NCBI GenBank assembly: GCA_029207755.1
Contig: JARCOQ010000005.1
Span: 58,787,414 to 58,851,413, forward strand
Direction of reading: 5' to 3'
Length of the DNA: 64,000 bases
Source: Chamaea fasciata
Taxonomy: Eukaryota > Chordata > Aves > Passeriformes > Sylviidae
The position numbers and the translations under genes are program-made. Below, piece after piece: positions 38,108-50,770 of the stretch; the first letter of the stretch is position 1; the number at the start of each line of letters is the position of its first letter. The notes beneath the pieces were generated by a model, which searched no databases, was not told the origin of the DNA, and worked only from the letters and a program-made list of their open reading frames with translations.

Positions 38108-38348
38108 GTACCGCTCCTGCTCCACCCCGTGTGCTGTGCAGCTGCCCTAAAATGCCGACTCACTCACTTTGGTTTGGCCGCTTCCGTCCTGAAATTGCTG
38201 TAATTTTTCTTGTGCTGCTGCAGAGGGTAGACAGGAGAAGGTGGAAGGAGGGCTAAGGGAAGAAGGAGGAGGAGAATATCTGAGGAGTTGTTAGTGTTCT
38301 TGTTCCCTTTGATCCCTGTATTTGTCTCTGTTTTCCCTGATGGATAGT

Positions 38349-38640
38349 ATCATAGAATTGTTTAGGTTGGAAAAAACCTCTAAGATTATCAAGTCCAACC
38401 ATTATTTCAGCGCTGTCAAGCCTGCTGCTAAACCATGTCCCTAAATGCCACATCTACGCATCTTTTAAATACCTTCAGTGGTGGTGACTCCACTGCTTCC
38501 CTGGGCAGTCTGTTGTTGGCAACCCTTTCAGTGAAGAAAATGTTCCTAATATCCAATTTAAAACTTCCCGGGCACATCTTAAGGCCATTTCCTCTTGGCC
38601 TTTCCTTGCCTGCTGCTTGGGAGAGACTGATGCCCACAAA
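38349..38640 (-). mobile_element. CR1 LINE fragment (3' end)
   Basis: The + strand begins with CATAGAAT and a GTTTAGGTTGGAAAAAACCT-type stretch, which is the reverse complement of the CR1 3' terminus, so the element lies on the minus strand. Reading that strand gives the end of the CR1 ORF2 protein (endonuclease/reverse transcriptase), with recognisable blocks FKLDIRNIFFTERV, NRLPREAVESP and KVFKRCVDVAFRDMV before a stop. It is severely 5'-truncated at about 290 bp, as most CR1 copies are. It retains a fairly intact ORF2 tail, so it is younger than the fragments at 47640 and 50190. Confidence 0.92.
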
Positions 38641-38750
38641 AGGGGGCAGGAGGTTATCAATATAAGAAACATCTCCTGTCTTGTTCTATCATCTTGTTCC
38701 TTATTTCTTTTACTCCTGTTTCTTCTTTTCTTCCTACTGCTCCTTTCTCC

Positions 38751-38901
38751 TCCCTCCCTCCCTCCCTCCCTCCCTCCCTCCCTCCCTCCCTCCCTCCCTC
38801 CCTCCCTCCCTCCCTCCCTCCCTCCCTCCCTCCCTCCCTCCCTCCCTCCCTCCCTCCCTCCCTCCCTCCCTCCCTCCCTCCCTCCCTCCCTCCCTCCCTC
38901 C
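38751..38901. repeat. Pure (TCCC)n microsatellite, 37 units
   Basis: From 38751 TCCC repeats 37 times without a single interruption, plus a partial TCC, 151 bases in all. The other strand is (GGGA)n, which can form G-quadruplex or triplex DNA. Open frames reading PSLP or GGRE repeats across it are translations of the repeat and not genes. It lies 640 bases downstream of exon 5 and about 110 bases from the 5' side of the CR1 fragment. Confidence 0.98.
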
Positions 38902-41900
38902 TTTTGTACTTTTTCCAGACACCCTCCTCAGCCCCCGCTTTTGGGAACATCCCTTTCTCACACAAGGGGAAAGCCTCTCGTTCTCCAGCCTCTTCAGAAG
39001 AGGCTGCAGAAGCTGCGTTGTAGAGCCTGTGCACGTGGGATGGCTTCAGAGTGAGCTCCTCCATGCTGCCAATTGGCATTTGCTTTTTGGCAGCTGCCTC
39101 TTCAAGTGTTGTGAAGGATTTCTGCACATGGCAAATCAAGCCATAGCTGCTTTCTGTTTGAAAAGGGGCTCTCATGGTGGTATAAGCTGCTCAGCTGCTC
39201 TCTTCTCAAGTGACTGACTGTGTACAACACACTTGCAATAACTTGCTGTGTGAGGGTTAGCTGTGGGATGCCCAAAGTGAAGCTGGCTTGGTCCCAGTGG
39301 CTGAGAGGGAAGCGTGCCTGTGAGAGTTGCGCTGTTGACATATTATATGATATGAAGTAGAAAGAACTCAAGACAATTTCTCTGTAAAAATATATTCTGT
39401 ATTAAAAAAAAAAAAGATCCTTGCTATAGAAGAAAAAGGAAAGAAAAAACGAAGTTGCTGTCAAATCTGTAAGATAAATTACACAATTTTTCCTTGTAAT
39501 TCACATTTGTCTGACTTGTGTAGGCCTTCTTGCATGGCAAAAGGAGGAGGGGAAAATGCTTTAAGTACTTCAGAAGCTCCAAAATTGGTGAACAGATTTG
39601 GCACAGTCATTTCAGGTATCTTACTTAGTCTACCAGATTACTAATTGTAAGGCTTTAATTAGAATAAAGTAGTAGTGCACTGATCTTTACTTTTCAGTAC
39701 TTACAATGTGATCAAGTAGGTTTCTATTTAATAATAGTTTATTATACATCTTCTTACTAGGGCTAACTGGAAAACGCAGGAAGATGTAATGGAGGAATTA
39801 AGGGAATTTGGTCTAATTAGCAGTAACTGGAGCTAGTTATGTAAATTCTTGGTGCAGAGATATTTTTGTTCTTTATTGTCACTTGCTCTTATCTTCAGCT
39901 ATGCAGTGAACATGTGGGTTGCAGTCCCAGGAGTAAGGAATAAGTTAGTCTGGAGGAAATTGTAGGCTTTATCACCACAATTTATTGCAATTTTGGGGAA
40001 TGTTGGCATAGGCTATTGAAATGAGATAACTAGAAAATCTTGTGGGTTTGATCCATCTCCCTGAGTTTTAAAACCTGAAGGAGGCTTGTGAGTGTATGTG
40101 CCTTTCCATGTGATATAAATGGGGAAGGACAGACAGGAACTTTCATGTCAGGCTTGTCCTTGTGTTTGTGGTAAGGCCTCTGCTTTCACTGTGGTGGGGT
40201 ATGTGTCCTGTTGACAATCAGTATCAATGGCAATCGTCACTCATTCTCTTTTTCCTGATTTGTTGAAGCCACTGAAAACTGGGATCTATTTTTTTTACCT
40301 TTTTTCTTTTTTTTAATTGGTTTTGGTTATGCCATGTCCTATGTGCCTCACTCTCTGCATTGCTAAATGTGTAGTCCAGCCTGTGAACATCTCCAAGCCA
40401 CCTAATCACTCTGAAGGTTTTGAGCTGTATACATATAGCTGGGAACTGCAGTCCATGCTTCTTGAAAAACAAGACTCCACAATAGCTTGCATACTTCTGA
40501 AACTGAAATCTCTGTATCTCTTTGGTGTCCTAGAAACTCATTTTTATTGTGTCTGTTGGTGGTGAGACTCTTCCCTTGGAGTGGACAATAGACTGGAATT
40601 AATGCTGCTATTTTCCATGTATATGAATGGTTGCAGGAGATTTTTTGGGGGGATTATTTTTTATTTATGTATTTTATTTTAATTTTTTTTGCCAGGTTAC
40701 AGAAGAAGCAGGTGTACCTGGAGCTGTGCCCAACAGCATCACTTTAAATCTGTGTTTTATATATCACTTATAATCTTTGTAAAAGAGAGTGTGGGAGCTC
40801 ACTACTCATTAGCATTGTGGGAACCAGGCCCAAACCCCCATTGATCCAAAATCCAATGTAATCCCAAAGGCTATAGCAGGGATAAATGTGATCTGATGAC
40901 TAAACTGGCAGCACTGTTGTTTCCTCTTACAGTAGCAAGGGAAAGAAGATGGAAATGCTCTGCAGAATGTGGTGCATTCCAGGGATGTCTGCGCCGGCCC
41001 TAAGTTTGATAGACTGTGAGGAAAAATATGTTGAGGTCATAATGTATTGTCCCTGTGCAGTGTGCGTGGTCAGGGTTTGAGCTGAAGCAGATGTTGTCCT
41101 TCAGCATGAAGGAAGAGCAGAGGGGAGAGGTGGAGGGAAAGCACTGGCACACACAGTGTGATTTTTAATTTTCTTTCTCTTTTGACTAATACAATAGTAT
41201 AGCACATCTCTGTTTAAACATGAAATTACTCTTCAAAAAGCAGAAGTCTCAGCTGAATTTCTGCTCCTCCTGGCCACACAGTGCAATGCTACATGCTAGA
41301 TTTTAACTGATATAGACAGAATAGTGTGACCAGTTTCCTAGATTAGGACTGTCATGTGTGCAAACTTCACCTTTTCTTGAATTTGCGAGAAGATGTTTGA
41401 TGGGAAAGTGGGGATATGAAACTGCCTGGGTTATAAAAGTGCGAGGAAAACACTTTCTTTTAGATGTGGTACAACTTCCTTAAATTTTGGTATGTTGTTC
41501 CTAGTAGCACTTAGATACCCTGGAGGTCAGTGGTGGTTACTTTTGTATGCAAAGCACAGCAGCAAAAAGCATTGCATGACTCGAGGAAAGCAGTAAGGTA
41601 CCATTATTTTTGTGTTGTATGTTTGCCCCTGACCAAATAAGGCAGAAAACCTGGATACTTGTCTCTGGCCTGAAAGTTCCTTGCCATGCAACTGTGAAAT
41701 AGCAAGGAAGTGTTAAAGGGCTTTGCAAACAACAGTGCAAAAGCTGGTGGAGAAATTCCAGTGCGGTTTGAGATTGTCTGTGGTGAAAATGGTCTGGGAG
41801 CCTAGCAGCCAAAATGCTTTTCTTCTCTAGGAAGGCAAAATGAGTAATCTGGGACATTAAACAATAGAGCCAGCCCGGGCTTTTTCCTTCCTCTCTCACT

Positions 41901-42232
41901 GGTGATGTCCTCAGGGTTGTGATTTTGCAAATAAAGGATCAAGCTCCTAGTCTGTGATGCTCTGAGCAAAGGTTGGTGTTGGATTACCTCTGTGTGAAAG
42001 TAGAGAAAAGGAAGTGTTGCATTGTCACTGGTTATAGGCTGATTCCTTTTCTTTTTTTCCTTAATTGATATTTAAACTCGAATTTGGAGTAGGGCAGCGC
42101 AAGTTTGCTCCAAAAGGCAAGTAGGGCCCTTCAGCCCAAGGCCTAGGGAGGCACAGTGTGTGCTGAAAGATGGCAGATTAGGTAAGTGTCATTGCTATCC
42201 TGGGATCTGTGGGATGCTGCTTCTGCGGTGTT

Positions 42233-42235
<3 letters not shown>

Positions 42236-42258
<23 letters not shown>
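42236..42258. repeat. Poly(T) run, 23 bases
   Basis: An uninterrupted T-run in intron 5 with no recognised element next to it. Confidence 0.9.
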
Positions 42259-42264
<6 letters not shown>

Positions 42265-45200
42265 TAGCAGGTTTGCTAAGGTTCTGCCATTCTTGCTATT
42301 TAGTAAGCTTAAGTTATGAATGAAGTTTGGCTGCCTCTGGGGAGGTGGATTGCAGAGGTGGATTTGTCCTGTGCTTTATTCTTCTCTGAACTCAGTTCTT
42401 AAGATGGTTTTTCCATTGTGAGTCTGAGCAATAGCTCTCTCTACTGCTGTGTCTGTACAGTCTGTGTAGGAAATGTTGAGTGAATCTCTCTGAAGGCCAC
42501 GAATTCCCCTGCAGTCAGTGACAATGTTTATTGTCATGCACAGATGGTACCTGAGGCCGCCAGAAGGCTCTGCTAGAGTCTAGAAACATGTGAGATGTGG
42601 ATGCCCCTATGCTTACAGCCTTGGATTCAGCCAAGGATTTACATGCTCTGGCCTGCAACTGTCTTCCAGAGAACCCTAGTGTAATCTTGGGAAAATAAAT
42701 TACATCTCTATTCCCATGGCATGAGCTGGAAGATGGGGCACAGTATTGCAGGCTGCTTTTCCACCTCCGTTTGTGTGATGTGCTGGTTCTCCTCTGTACC
42801 CCTCCCAAAAAAAGAAACAAAGCCAAGGATTCTCTCTTAGGCATGCTTGTGCTATTATGTGGCTTAATTTTTGAAATCTTCAAATGTTGTTTCAGTACAA
42901 GTAACTGAACTCATTGCTGGCAGACTGAAGTTTAGTTAAGAGCAGCACTGCTTTGGTATGGTGATGACTAAGGTTGCATGCCTGCAGAAAAAGACTTGTT
43001 TAGATCTCATTGAGCTGCAAAAATATGCACTCACCAGGTAAGAAAGATCTGCTTTAATTTTGGCTTTGTGTGTTTTTATTGTGACAGTCTTTAATCACAC
43101 TGTCACACAGCTTTTCCTTTTTTGCACAATCCCTGCTCTCTTCCTTGCCCAGAATGGATGGTGCTCACATGATGAGTAACTATTTGATATTTTGTTTCTT
43201 CCTGGTCCAGAGCATTGCCCCATGCCCTGTTTACTTCATGTTTTCAAGTCCTGCTCTGGGACAGATTTACAACTTCTCAGTAATTCCTCTGTGTACAGAC
43301 TACCAAGTGCTGGTATTTCCTTGCAGTTTGTTACTTAGGTCTGTAATGTTCTAAAGTACTTTTGACATAGTTTCTGGATATGTAACTTCCTTACTATTCA
43401 GAACAAGTAAAGTGAATAGCCAGAAATTGTGCAGTGGGGAACCACGTGGGTGTTAAGAGTCAGGTTCACCTTTGTATTTACTTGATGGAGATCTGCTGGT
43501 TGAGCAAGCAGACTGTCTGGTGGCAGCAGTAGACTGTACTCTATAGGAGTCAGTATTGAGAGATGTGGGACTTTTTCCTTCAGATATTTGCAGATAGAGG
43601 AGGTACAATGTTATGATGTTCCCCTCCAGGCTCGGAGAGGAATAAATCCAGCCCAGCATGTGCAGCTTCTTCTGGCAGCCTTTTCCTTCCTCTCTCCCGA
43701 GTTTGTTGTCCTGCCTCATCTGCTGCAACCTGCCCTCATCTCTTCTCTTGTTTGCTTTTCCGTAGTCATTTCATTGTTTCCAGTCTTTGCTCCTCAGGCT
43801 TTGCCTTTTGGATCTTGCTGCTTTCCTCAAGAGGTACTGTGTTAGTCTCGCTCCCATGGTCCCTCCTGTGCTCCTGTTCCCTAAGTCCTTGCCAAGCCAA
43901 TTCAAGGGCCCTGATCTGTGTCCTTGTACTGCCTGTTGCATCATCCATGTGCTCTCCACTCCTCCCATCTCTCTGGTTCAGTCTTCTGCTGTGGGAGCTT
44001 TGCCCAGCATGGGGGCAAGTCCCCTCTGGATTCCCCCAGCACTCACTGTCTTAGCTTATCTCCTTCTCCGCTTGGCATGGGTTTCTGCTCCATGGGCTGC
44101 AAGCCCCAGTTTCTTTTTGACCTCATCTGTCAAGCTTTGGGGGTTCAGCTCTTCTCTGCCCTATAGCTAACTTGGGAGTTTTCCCTGTGCTTGATGCCTG
44201 GGTTTGAGGAGGAGGAGGGAGTGTGAAGAGCCAGGCAGAAGCCAGGAGCCTGCCCCGCTCTGGTGCTCGGCGTGGCGTGGAGCCACAGTTGATCTCACTC
44301 TTGGCTTCCTTGTGGCTGGAAAAGTAGGCACTTGTGCATGCACTTGTTTGAATAGAAGAGGGTTGGTTTTAAATTTGACACCCTTTGTTGGACCTGTGTT
44401 TCAGCCACTGTTCTGGATAGCACTTTTCTTGCAGTACAGGAAAACACCTCTCTTCCTGTTATAAGTACTTCCTAGAAGGAAGAGGAAAGTAAGTAGTTTT
44501 TCCTGGACTGTTTATATGTCACAGTACCAAGAGGCCCTGTTTATTTCAGTAAGCAGCAAATAAACGAAGTAGTTTGCCTTCATGTACATTGAATGTCAGA
44601 AAAAAGGGACAAGACTGAATTTGATGTTATTTTTCTTAGCTGATGATGACTTAACATGTTCTAGCATTTTTGTGTTTTTTTTTTTTTCCTTTCTAGAGAA
44701 GATTATTTAATCTTTTAAAGATTCTATAGACTTTGATTTAGTTCATGAGAATCCATTTTTGTGGAAACTGTGCCTGGGGACAAAGAATGGTGCTGGGCAA
44801 AACAGAATCAGGAGGAAAAGTTAATGACTGTTTTTGGTGGTTTTGGGTTTCTTTTTTCCCCATCTTCTGAAAGATGCTGATCGCCCATTCATTTGTGTGC
44901 AGAGGGAGAAGGTTATTTTCTCTCATTAATAGGAATTGCGTTTAAGCCCTCCAGTTGCAGTCACTTCATTGTACGTCAGCCTCTTCTGTTCCCTGTGTTG
45001 CTAATTGGAAATCCCCAATTTGTAGGTGCAGCCTGTGTGTCCCAGAGCTGACTCACAGGAGTCTCTGTTCATTCCCTTTACTTCACAGGACTGCCTTTCT
45101 ATTCACAGTTCATGGCAGTCTCATTAAACCAGTGTTTGAAACAGCAGCGTGCCCGTGTTCATTGGCTTTCTCTGAAAGCCCTGTAAACCAGTGTCAGAGA

Positions 45201-47639
45201 ATTAACGGTGGCTGAGAAACAGGAACAAACCCTAATGGCTTGCCAGGTCATTTTCCTTGCAGTAAATCTGGGTTAGTTTGGCACAGCACAGTGTTTCAGT
45301 ATTTCAGTCACCCAGGAAATAAAAAACAAAAACTCAACCACAACACCTGAAGATGGATGATACCGAGGTTATTGCAGGTATTTCCCTGGATAGCAAATCT
45401 AATTGAACAATTTCTCTCTTGCACTTTGACTTCCAGGCACGTTTTTTGACATCTTTGTGGAAACTTTTAGGCTGTTCTCATGAGTAAAGGACTCAGCTGT
45501 AACTGCCTACCTCATTAATGACTGATGCTTTGCAGGCTGGTCCATGTCTCCTCTGTGAACCTGGTAATCGCAGCATGTAGTAAGGGAGGGGTAGCAGCCT
45601 CTCATGACCAAGTTACTTGGCTTTGAGTGTTCACAGGCTGATACAGGAAATCATTTGCTCAAAACTACAAGGACACCAATCCCATCAAGTGCAACTTTAG
45701 GTGGGTGGTTTTGGTTCTGTGATAAGTGTTACTTTGATTTTTTTAATATGAAGTAGCTGTTGAGATTTAATATTTCTTTTAAGAAGCCAAAAAAAAAAAA
45801 AATCTGCTAGCATGTGTAATGCTGCTCCCATCCTCCCTGCATGGTTTCCAAGATGAACAGATTCTTCCCTGACTAGAAACTTAATCTTCAACTTAATCTA
45901 AAGTAGAGTAATAAATCCTCTTTCACATTTTTAATGCAGTTATCCCAATATTCTTTTCCAATGAGTACATTAGAAACCTTAATCTTCTACTTGGCTTGGA
46001 AGTGCTGGAACACAGTTTTCTCTCTTGATCTTTGAAACACAGATTTTTTTTTTTTTTCTATTCTTTTAAGCAATTTCCAGAACGTGAATATCCAGGAAAC
46101 TGCAGTGCAGAAGGGACTCTTGTAAATGCATTCCACAGTCCCAAACATCCGTGCTAAAATTCAGATATTGGCCAAAGTAAGCCGTGAAAGGCAAGGTTTG
46201 TGCTTGGGCTGTTGGAATGTTGCTGCCAAGTGTTTGCTTTCCAGGTCTGACAGGTCTCACAGCATCTGGTGGCAGCCTGCTTTGCCTTATGAATTCTCAT
46301 TGCCTGCCACGACTGATCATGGAGTGGTTTAAATGATAATCTTCCACTGCAATATGCTGTGGTGGTTTTTTGATTTTTTTTTTTAACCTCCTTTTTAAAA
46401 GTTAGGTTTGGTTGTCTTAAGAAAGTATCATTCTTTTGCCATGTGGATAAAACAGTTGTTCCCTCTGTTTAAAGCTTTGGTTTGGCAGCATGTTTGCTGT
46501 AGATCCTCTGCTCAGGCTGGGGGCTGAAGCTTGCTCAAATCTCTCCTTTTGTGATCCTTGAAATCCCTTGGTTTTGCAAATCAGCTCTGGCATAAGGAAA
46601 TATTAAACATAGAATTATTACTTTGAAACTAACTATGGTTGCACTTTGGTTGTGCATAAAAAGTATGGCATAAAGTACAGTTCCATTTAATCTGTGAAAG
46701 ATGCCAACAAACCCTCTGGGTGTTCTTCCAAAGAGGAAAATTAGCAGGAAAAGCTTGACAAGAAAGTTTTCCACTGATTGTTCAAAATAAAATTCAGGGA
46801 AAGAGTAATTATCAGTTAGAGGTGGAAGGGAGATGGAACATTACCTTTATATCCTTCCCATAAAACACAGCTTTATCCCCTTATACACCACTGTTACACA
46901 TATAGTTCCTTCAAGACCATGCTAGGAATTTCTGTGGAGACCAAGCTGGTGTAAAATGATGGCCTTGGGTTCTCCTGGAATATTTTGGTATTAGCTGATT
47001 TAATTGCATTTACCATAATCTCTCGTCTAATCTCATGACAGCAGCTTGTATCACTGTGAGTTATCTGTAAAAGTTTGAAGCAGAGATGTTTCTTTTGTTT
47101 TCTGGTAGTAAACTCAATTAATTTGTTGTTGTTCTCCCCTGTTCTCTCCACTGTTAATTATGTCACACATTATGTTCATTTCAGCAGATGAATTGCTTAC
47201 AATACAAATGTTTTTGGTAAAAGCATCAGCTATTTTCATTTTAGAAAGCTGTCACCTGGTCTGTGGTCTAAATGGCTGCTAATGCTGGTCTTCCTAATCA
47301 GTCTCTTATGATCAGCATTCCTTTGCTGATACTGGCTGGCATACTGTGGATTCACTGTCATGACCCTGCCTGTGGTCCTGAATGGTATCTCTATCATGGA
47401 ATTACTCACTCTGGGAAATAAAATTCCTTCATTCGTTGCCCATACAAGCTTTTGGAGTTGATGGATGGCTTTCTACCCAGAAGGCATTTGTTCATGCATT
47501 TGGTCTAGTGCTATGCTTTAATATAAATAGAGAAACTTTTACATGATATGTCTTCAAGGGGAAAAAAAACCCAACAAAGAATTCCTTTTACTTTAAGTTA
47601 GGGTTTGTCTGTTGAACTCCTACAGTATATTTAACATAA

Positions 47640-48310
47640 TAGAAGAACATTGTGGGAACACCATATCAAAGCAGCGGTCCGTCCAGCTCTGTGTTCTGAC
47701 CGTGGTCATTACTAGATGCTTACAGAGAAGAGAAGGATGGGAACGGGGCCAGGACAGGGTTATCTTTCCTTACTGTGGCTGCTGAACATGTGCCAGGCAT
47801 TGCTTGAGAGTCCAAGGATCTGGATGCTGTATCTAGAACACTGTGTTTAAGACTCTCCCTGGACCTGTTCTCTGTGGAGTTGCCTAATTTCCTTTTTAGG
47901 ACCCTTCTCTCCTCTGACTTCAAGGGCCTCTTGTTGCTGTGAGTTCAGTGATTTTAATTACATTCCATATAAAGGAATTTTTTTGTTTGCTTGAAACCTG
48001 ATAATTTCATTGGGAGCCCTTTGACTTTGTGCGATAAGAAGTAGAAAGTAATTTTGCTGGTTCCCTTCCTCAGGCCCTTCATAATTTTATAGTATCTCTC
48101 TGTACTCCCTCCCAGGGTGGAGACCCCTGTTCTCTTGACTGTCTCCTCACGCAGACACCATTCCATGTGTCTGATGAGCCTTATTACCCTTCCCTGTACC
48201 TCTTCGATCTCTAGTAGATCCTTTGGGAAATGGGCAGAGGGAGGGAAAGACTGAGAATATCATGCAGTACTCCAGATGCTGGGACCTGGATTTTTATTCA
48301 TTGTATTACT
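47640..48310 (-). mobile_element. Ancient CR1-type LINE fragment
   Basis: The + strand shows, in order, blocks typical of the reverse complement of old amniote CR1 copies: a segment like 'ccatatcaaagcagcggtcc', then 'tttcattgggagcccttt', 'cttcataattttatag', 'gtctcctcacgcagac', 'cttccctgtacctctt' and 'catgcagtactccaga'. These occur in the same order as in turtle and bird CR1 copies known to me. The minus strand at 47954-48166 gives a degraded ORF2 tail. The copy is clearly diverged and has indels. Borders are approximate. Confidence 0.68.
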
Positions 48311-50189
48311 CTGTTTTGCACAAGCTGTATTTTTTTTTGGTACTGATTTACAGCATCGCTTTTTTTCTTTATTGTTTATTCTTTTTTGTTTTGACTGGAG
48401 TCTGTTTAGGTAATACTTATAGTGAAAACCGGAATGGAAAAATCTGAGTGTATTTTATTGCAGTGTTTTCTATTGTGTGTACTGGCTTTGGCTGCATCTG
48501 CCTGGCCTGTTCCCTGTTACAAGGGAAAGGCTGGAGTGAGATGCTGAACTAAGCTAAGCTGAGCCAGGCTGATTTTGGGGCCAGAGATGACACCATCGAA
48601 GTCTGTAGCCGCTGTAGCTGGGTCTCAGTTACCTAGATGTGGGTTTACAATATATCCTTCCCTTCTTAATTGCTATTTGGGGATCAGTGATTGTAGCCCT
48701 GGTTCATACCAAAACATGCCTCTTGTTTACAGAAAACTCCTGGGAAAGGAATTTCAGAAACCAAAACACGTCAGGCACGAACCAGGGCTACAAGTGATAT
48801 CACAAAGAAACCTTGGGCAAGGCTTGTGGGCTGAGTAGAAGGGCAGAATTGCTTCGTGTCTGTGCTCTATCAGTCAGGGAGAAGCATTACCTCTCTAAAC
48901 CAAAGGGCAGAAAGTTCGAGCATTTGCCCAAAATCACAAACATAAAATCTGACATAATGCAGGGACTTAAACTCAGGATTTCCCAAATCTTAAGCAGATC
49001 TATCTCAACAAAAGTCTTCCTCCCAGGAAATTGACAATTTCTTAAAATTTGCTGAAAGGATAGAGCTCCTCTATCATTCTCTGCTTTCCTGGAAGCTGAA
49101 AGCTTCGGCATGTGTCAGTTTTGAGTACTAAGATCTAGACAGTGCAGGCCATGAGAGCTGCTGTCCCAGGGCTTTCATGTCACTATTTGTTGCATTATTT
49201 ACGTTGATCTGATTTGGCCTCTTGACTCCATCAAAAGCGCCTTTCAATGTGAATTAATTAAGGGAACTGTGTTTTCTTCTTTCAATTGCCTTTAAAAGAG
49301 AAATGCTCACAGGTGGCATTAAGGAAGAAGAGGGTTTTTCTCTGCACAAGACGTGCTTTTGTCATGGACCAAAGGCTTTCTCTGTCTTCCCTTACACTTT
49401 GGGAGCCTGGTGTTTTTATGGATTGAAGGTACTTTTTCCTGGGAGTTTGGAAATGCCAGAACCAAATGAGACCCCCTCAGTGGCCTACCAGCCCAAATGA
49501 GCAGCTTTCTCATAACCAAGATGACTTTAATACTGCAGCAGAACAGTCAGTTAATTATGAGGTGTGAATAAGGAATATGTTTCACAGTGCCTTGGCAATT
49601 TTCTGAGTTCACTGATCCGTAAACAAGATTATTCCCTAATAGTCCTTCATCTCTGCCATTATTGCACAAGGATATTCAACTTTAAATTAAATTAAAAATT
49701 ATCATCGTTAAAGTTAGTTGAGCCATGTCTAATCTTTTGAGAATGTTTCCAGGATTAACTATTTTAGATTTGCTTAGTTATTTGGGGAAGAGAGAATTTT
49801 TTTTGCCATTCTTCCTGTGCCCTTTTTATAAAGACCACACTGTAGCAACCCTCTGCTGGGAAATGTGAGTCAGACCAGTTTTTCTTTCTTTCTTTTCAAA
49901 GTCCTTGACACTTCAGGCAGCTGATGCTTTAGGGGAGAAGTACTTCTTCAAGGTACATGGTAGATTTTTTACACTTCTTTCAGCTTTTGCTAACCCAAGA
50001 GCAAGAGACTAAATTTGATTCCTGACTGCCAGCTGTCTAGCCCAGCTCTGTCTGTGGCCCTCAGCCTGTTTGTATGGGATGGAAATGACACAGGCTGTTG
50101 GTGCAGAACTATCACATAGTTTGTGATCTCTCTGGATTATGCAGAGCTGTGACTCCTTTGAAGTAATTTTTACCATTACTTGAGCATCA

Positions 50190-50560
50190 TTGTAGATTTT
50201 TAAGGTCAAGAGGGACCATTTATGATCATCTAATCAGAATTAGAGCGTGGTGCAAGAGACAGAGCTCCATGTAAGAATTTCTGCAGGAAGCCTCCATTTC
50301 TCTGTGAGCTGTCACACACACATCTGTCGGCAGTGCCGACTTTAAGGACTTGATGTGAGGGAGTTTTTGAAATAATCCTTAGGTGGATGGTTGCGGCAGT
50401 ACGGTGTTCTCACTATTAAAAATGTCCCTATTTCTAGTCTGATCTATCCAATTTCAACTGCCAAGCACTGCATCTCATTTTGTCGTTTTCCAGTAGATTA
50501 GACAGGGCTTTCCTTGCTGAAAGTTTTGCAGTCTGTGATTGTTGTTTTATCATTCTTCCA
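50190..50560 (-). mobile_element. Ancient CR1-like LINE fragment
   Basis: The + strand contains 'aaggtcaagagggaccattt', 'gatcatctaatcag', 'cactattaaaaatgtccc' and 'tttctagtctgatctatcc' in the order seen in old amniote CR1-type repeats, read from the 3' end, so the element lies on the minus strand. No open frame is retained. Assignment rests on memory of the consensus order and borders are approximate. Confidence 0.6.
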
Positions 50561-50734
50561 GACAATCGAAAGGCTGGGCTTCCTCTCGGTACGTCTACTC
50601 AGCAGTTGCTGTTGTGATGCAGTTTATGTATTTGGATTGGAACAAGTCTCATATTAGATAGTTGGGTCCTGCTAATAATACGTCTGCACTGGCATGGAGA
50701 TCAGAGTGGGTGAAGCAAGCCGTCTAAGCATTTG

Positions 50735-50770
50735 CCAATCTTTGTTTTGTTTGTTTGTTTGTTTGTTTTA
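50735..50770. repeat. (GTTT)n microsatellite
   Basis: Five to six GTTT units in tandem, short and unremarkable. Confidence 0.8.

Noticed and set aside
38617..39217. Pro/Ser/Leu and Gly/Arg/Glu repeat proteins
   Set aside because: These frames translate the (TCCC)n microsatellite in different phases and strands.
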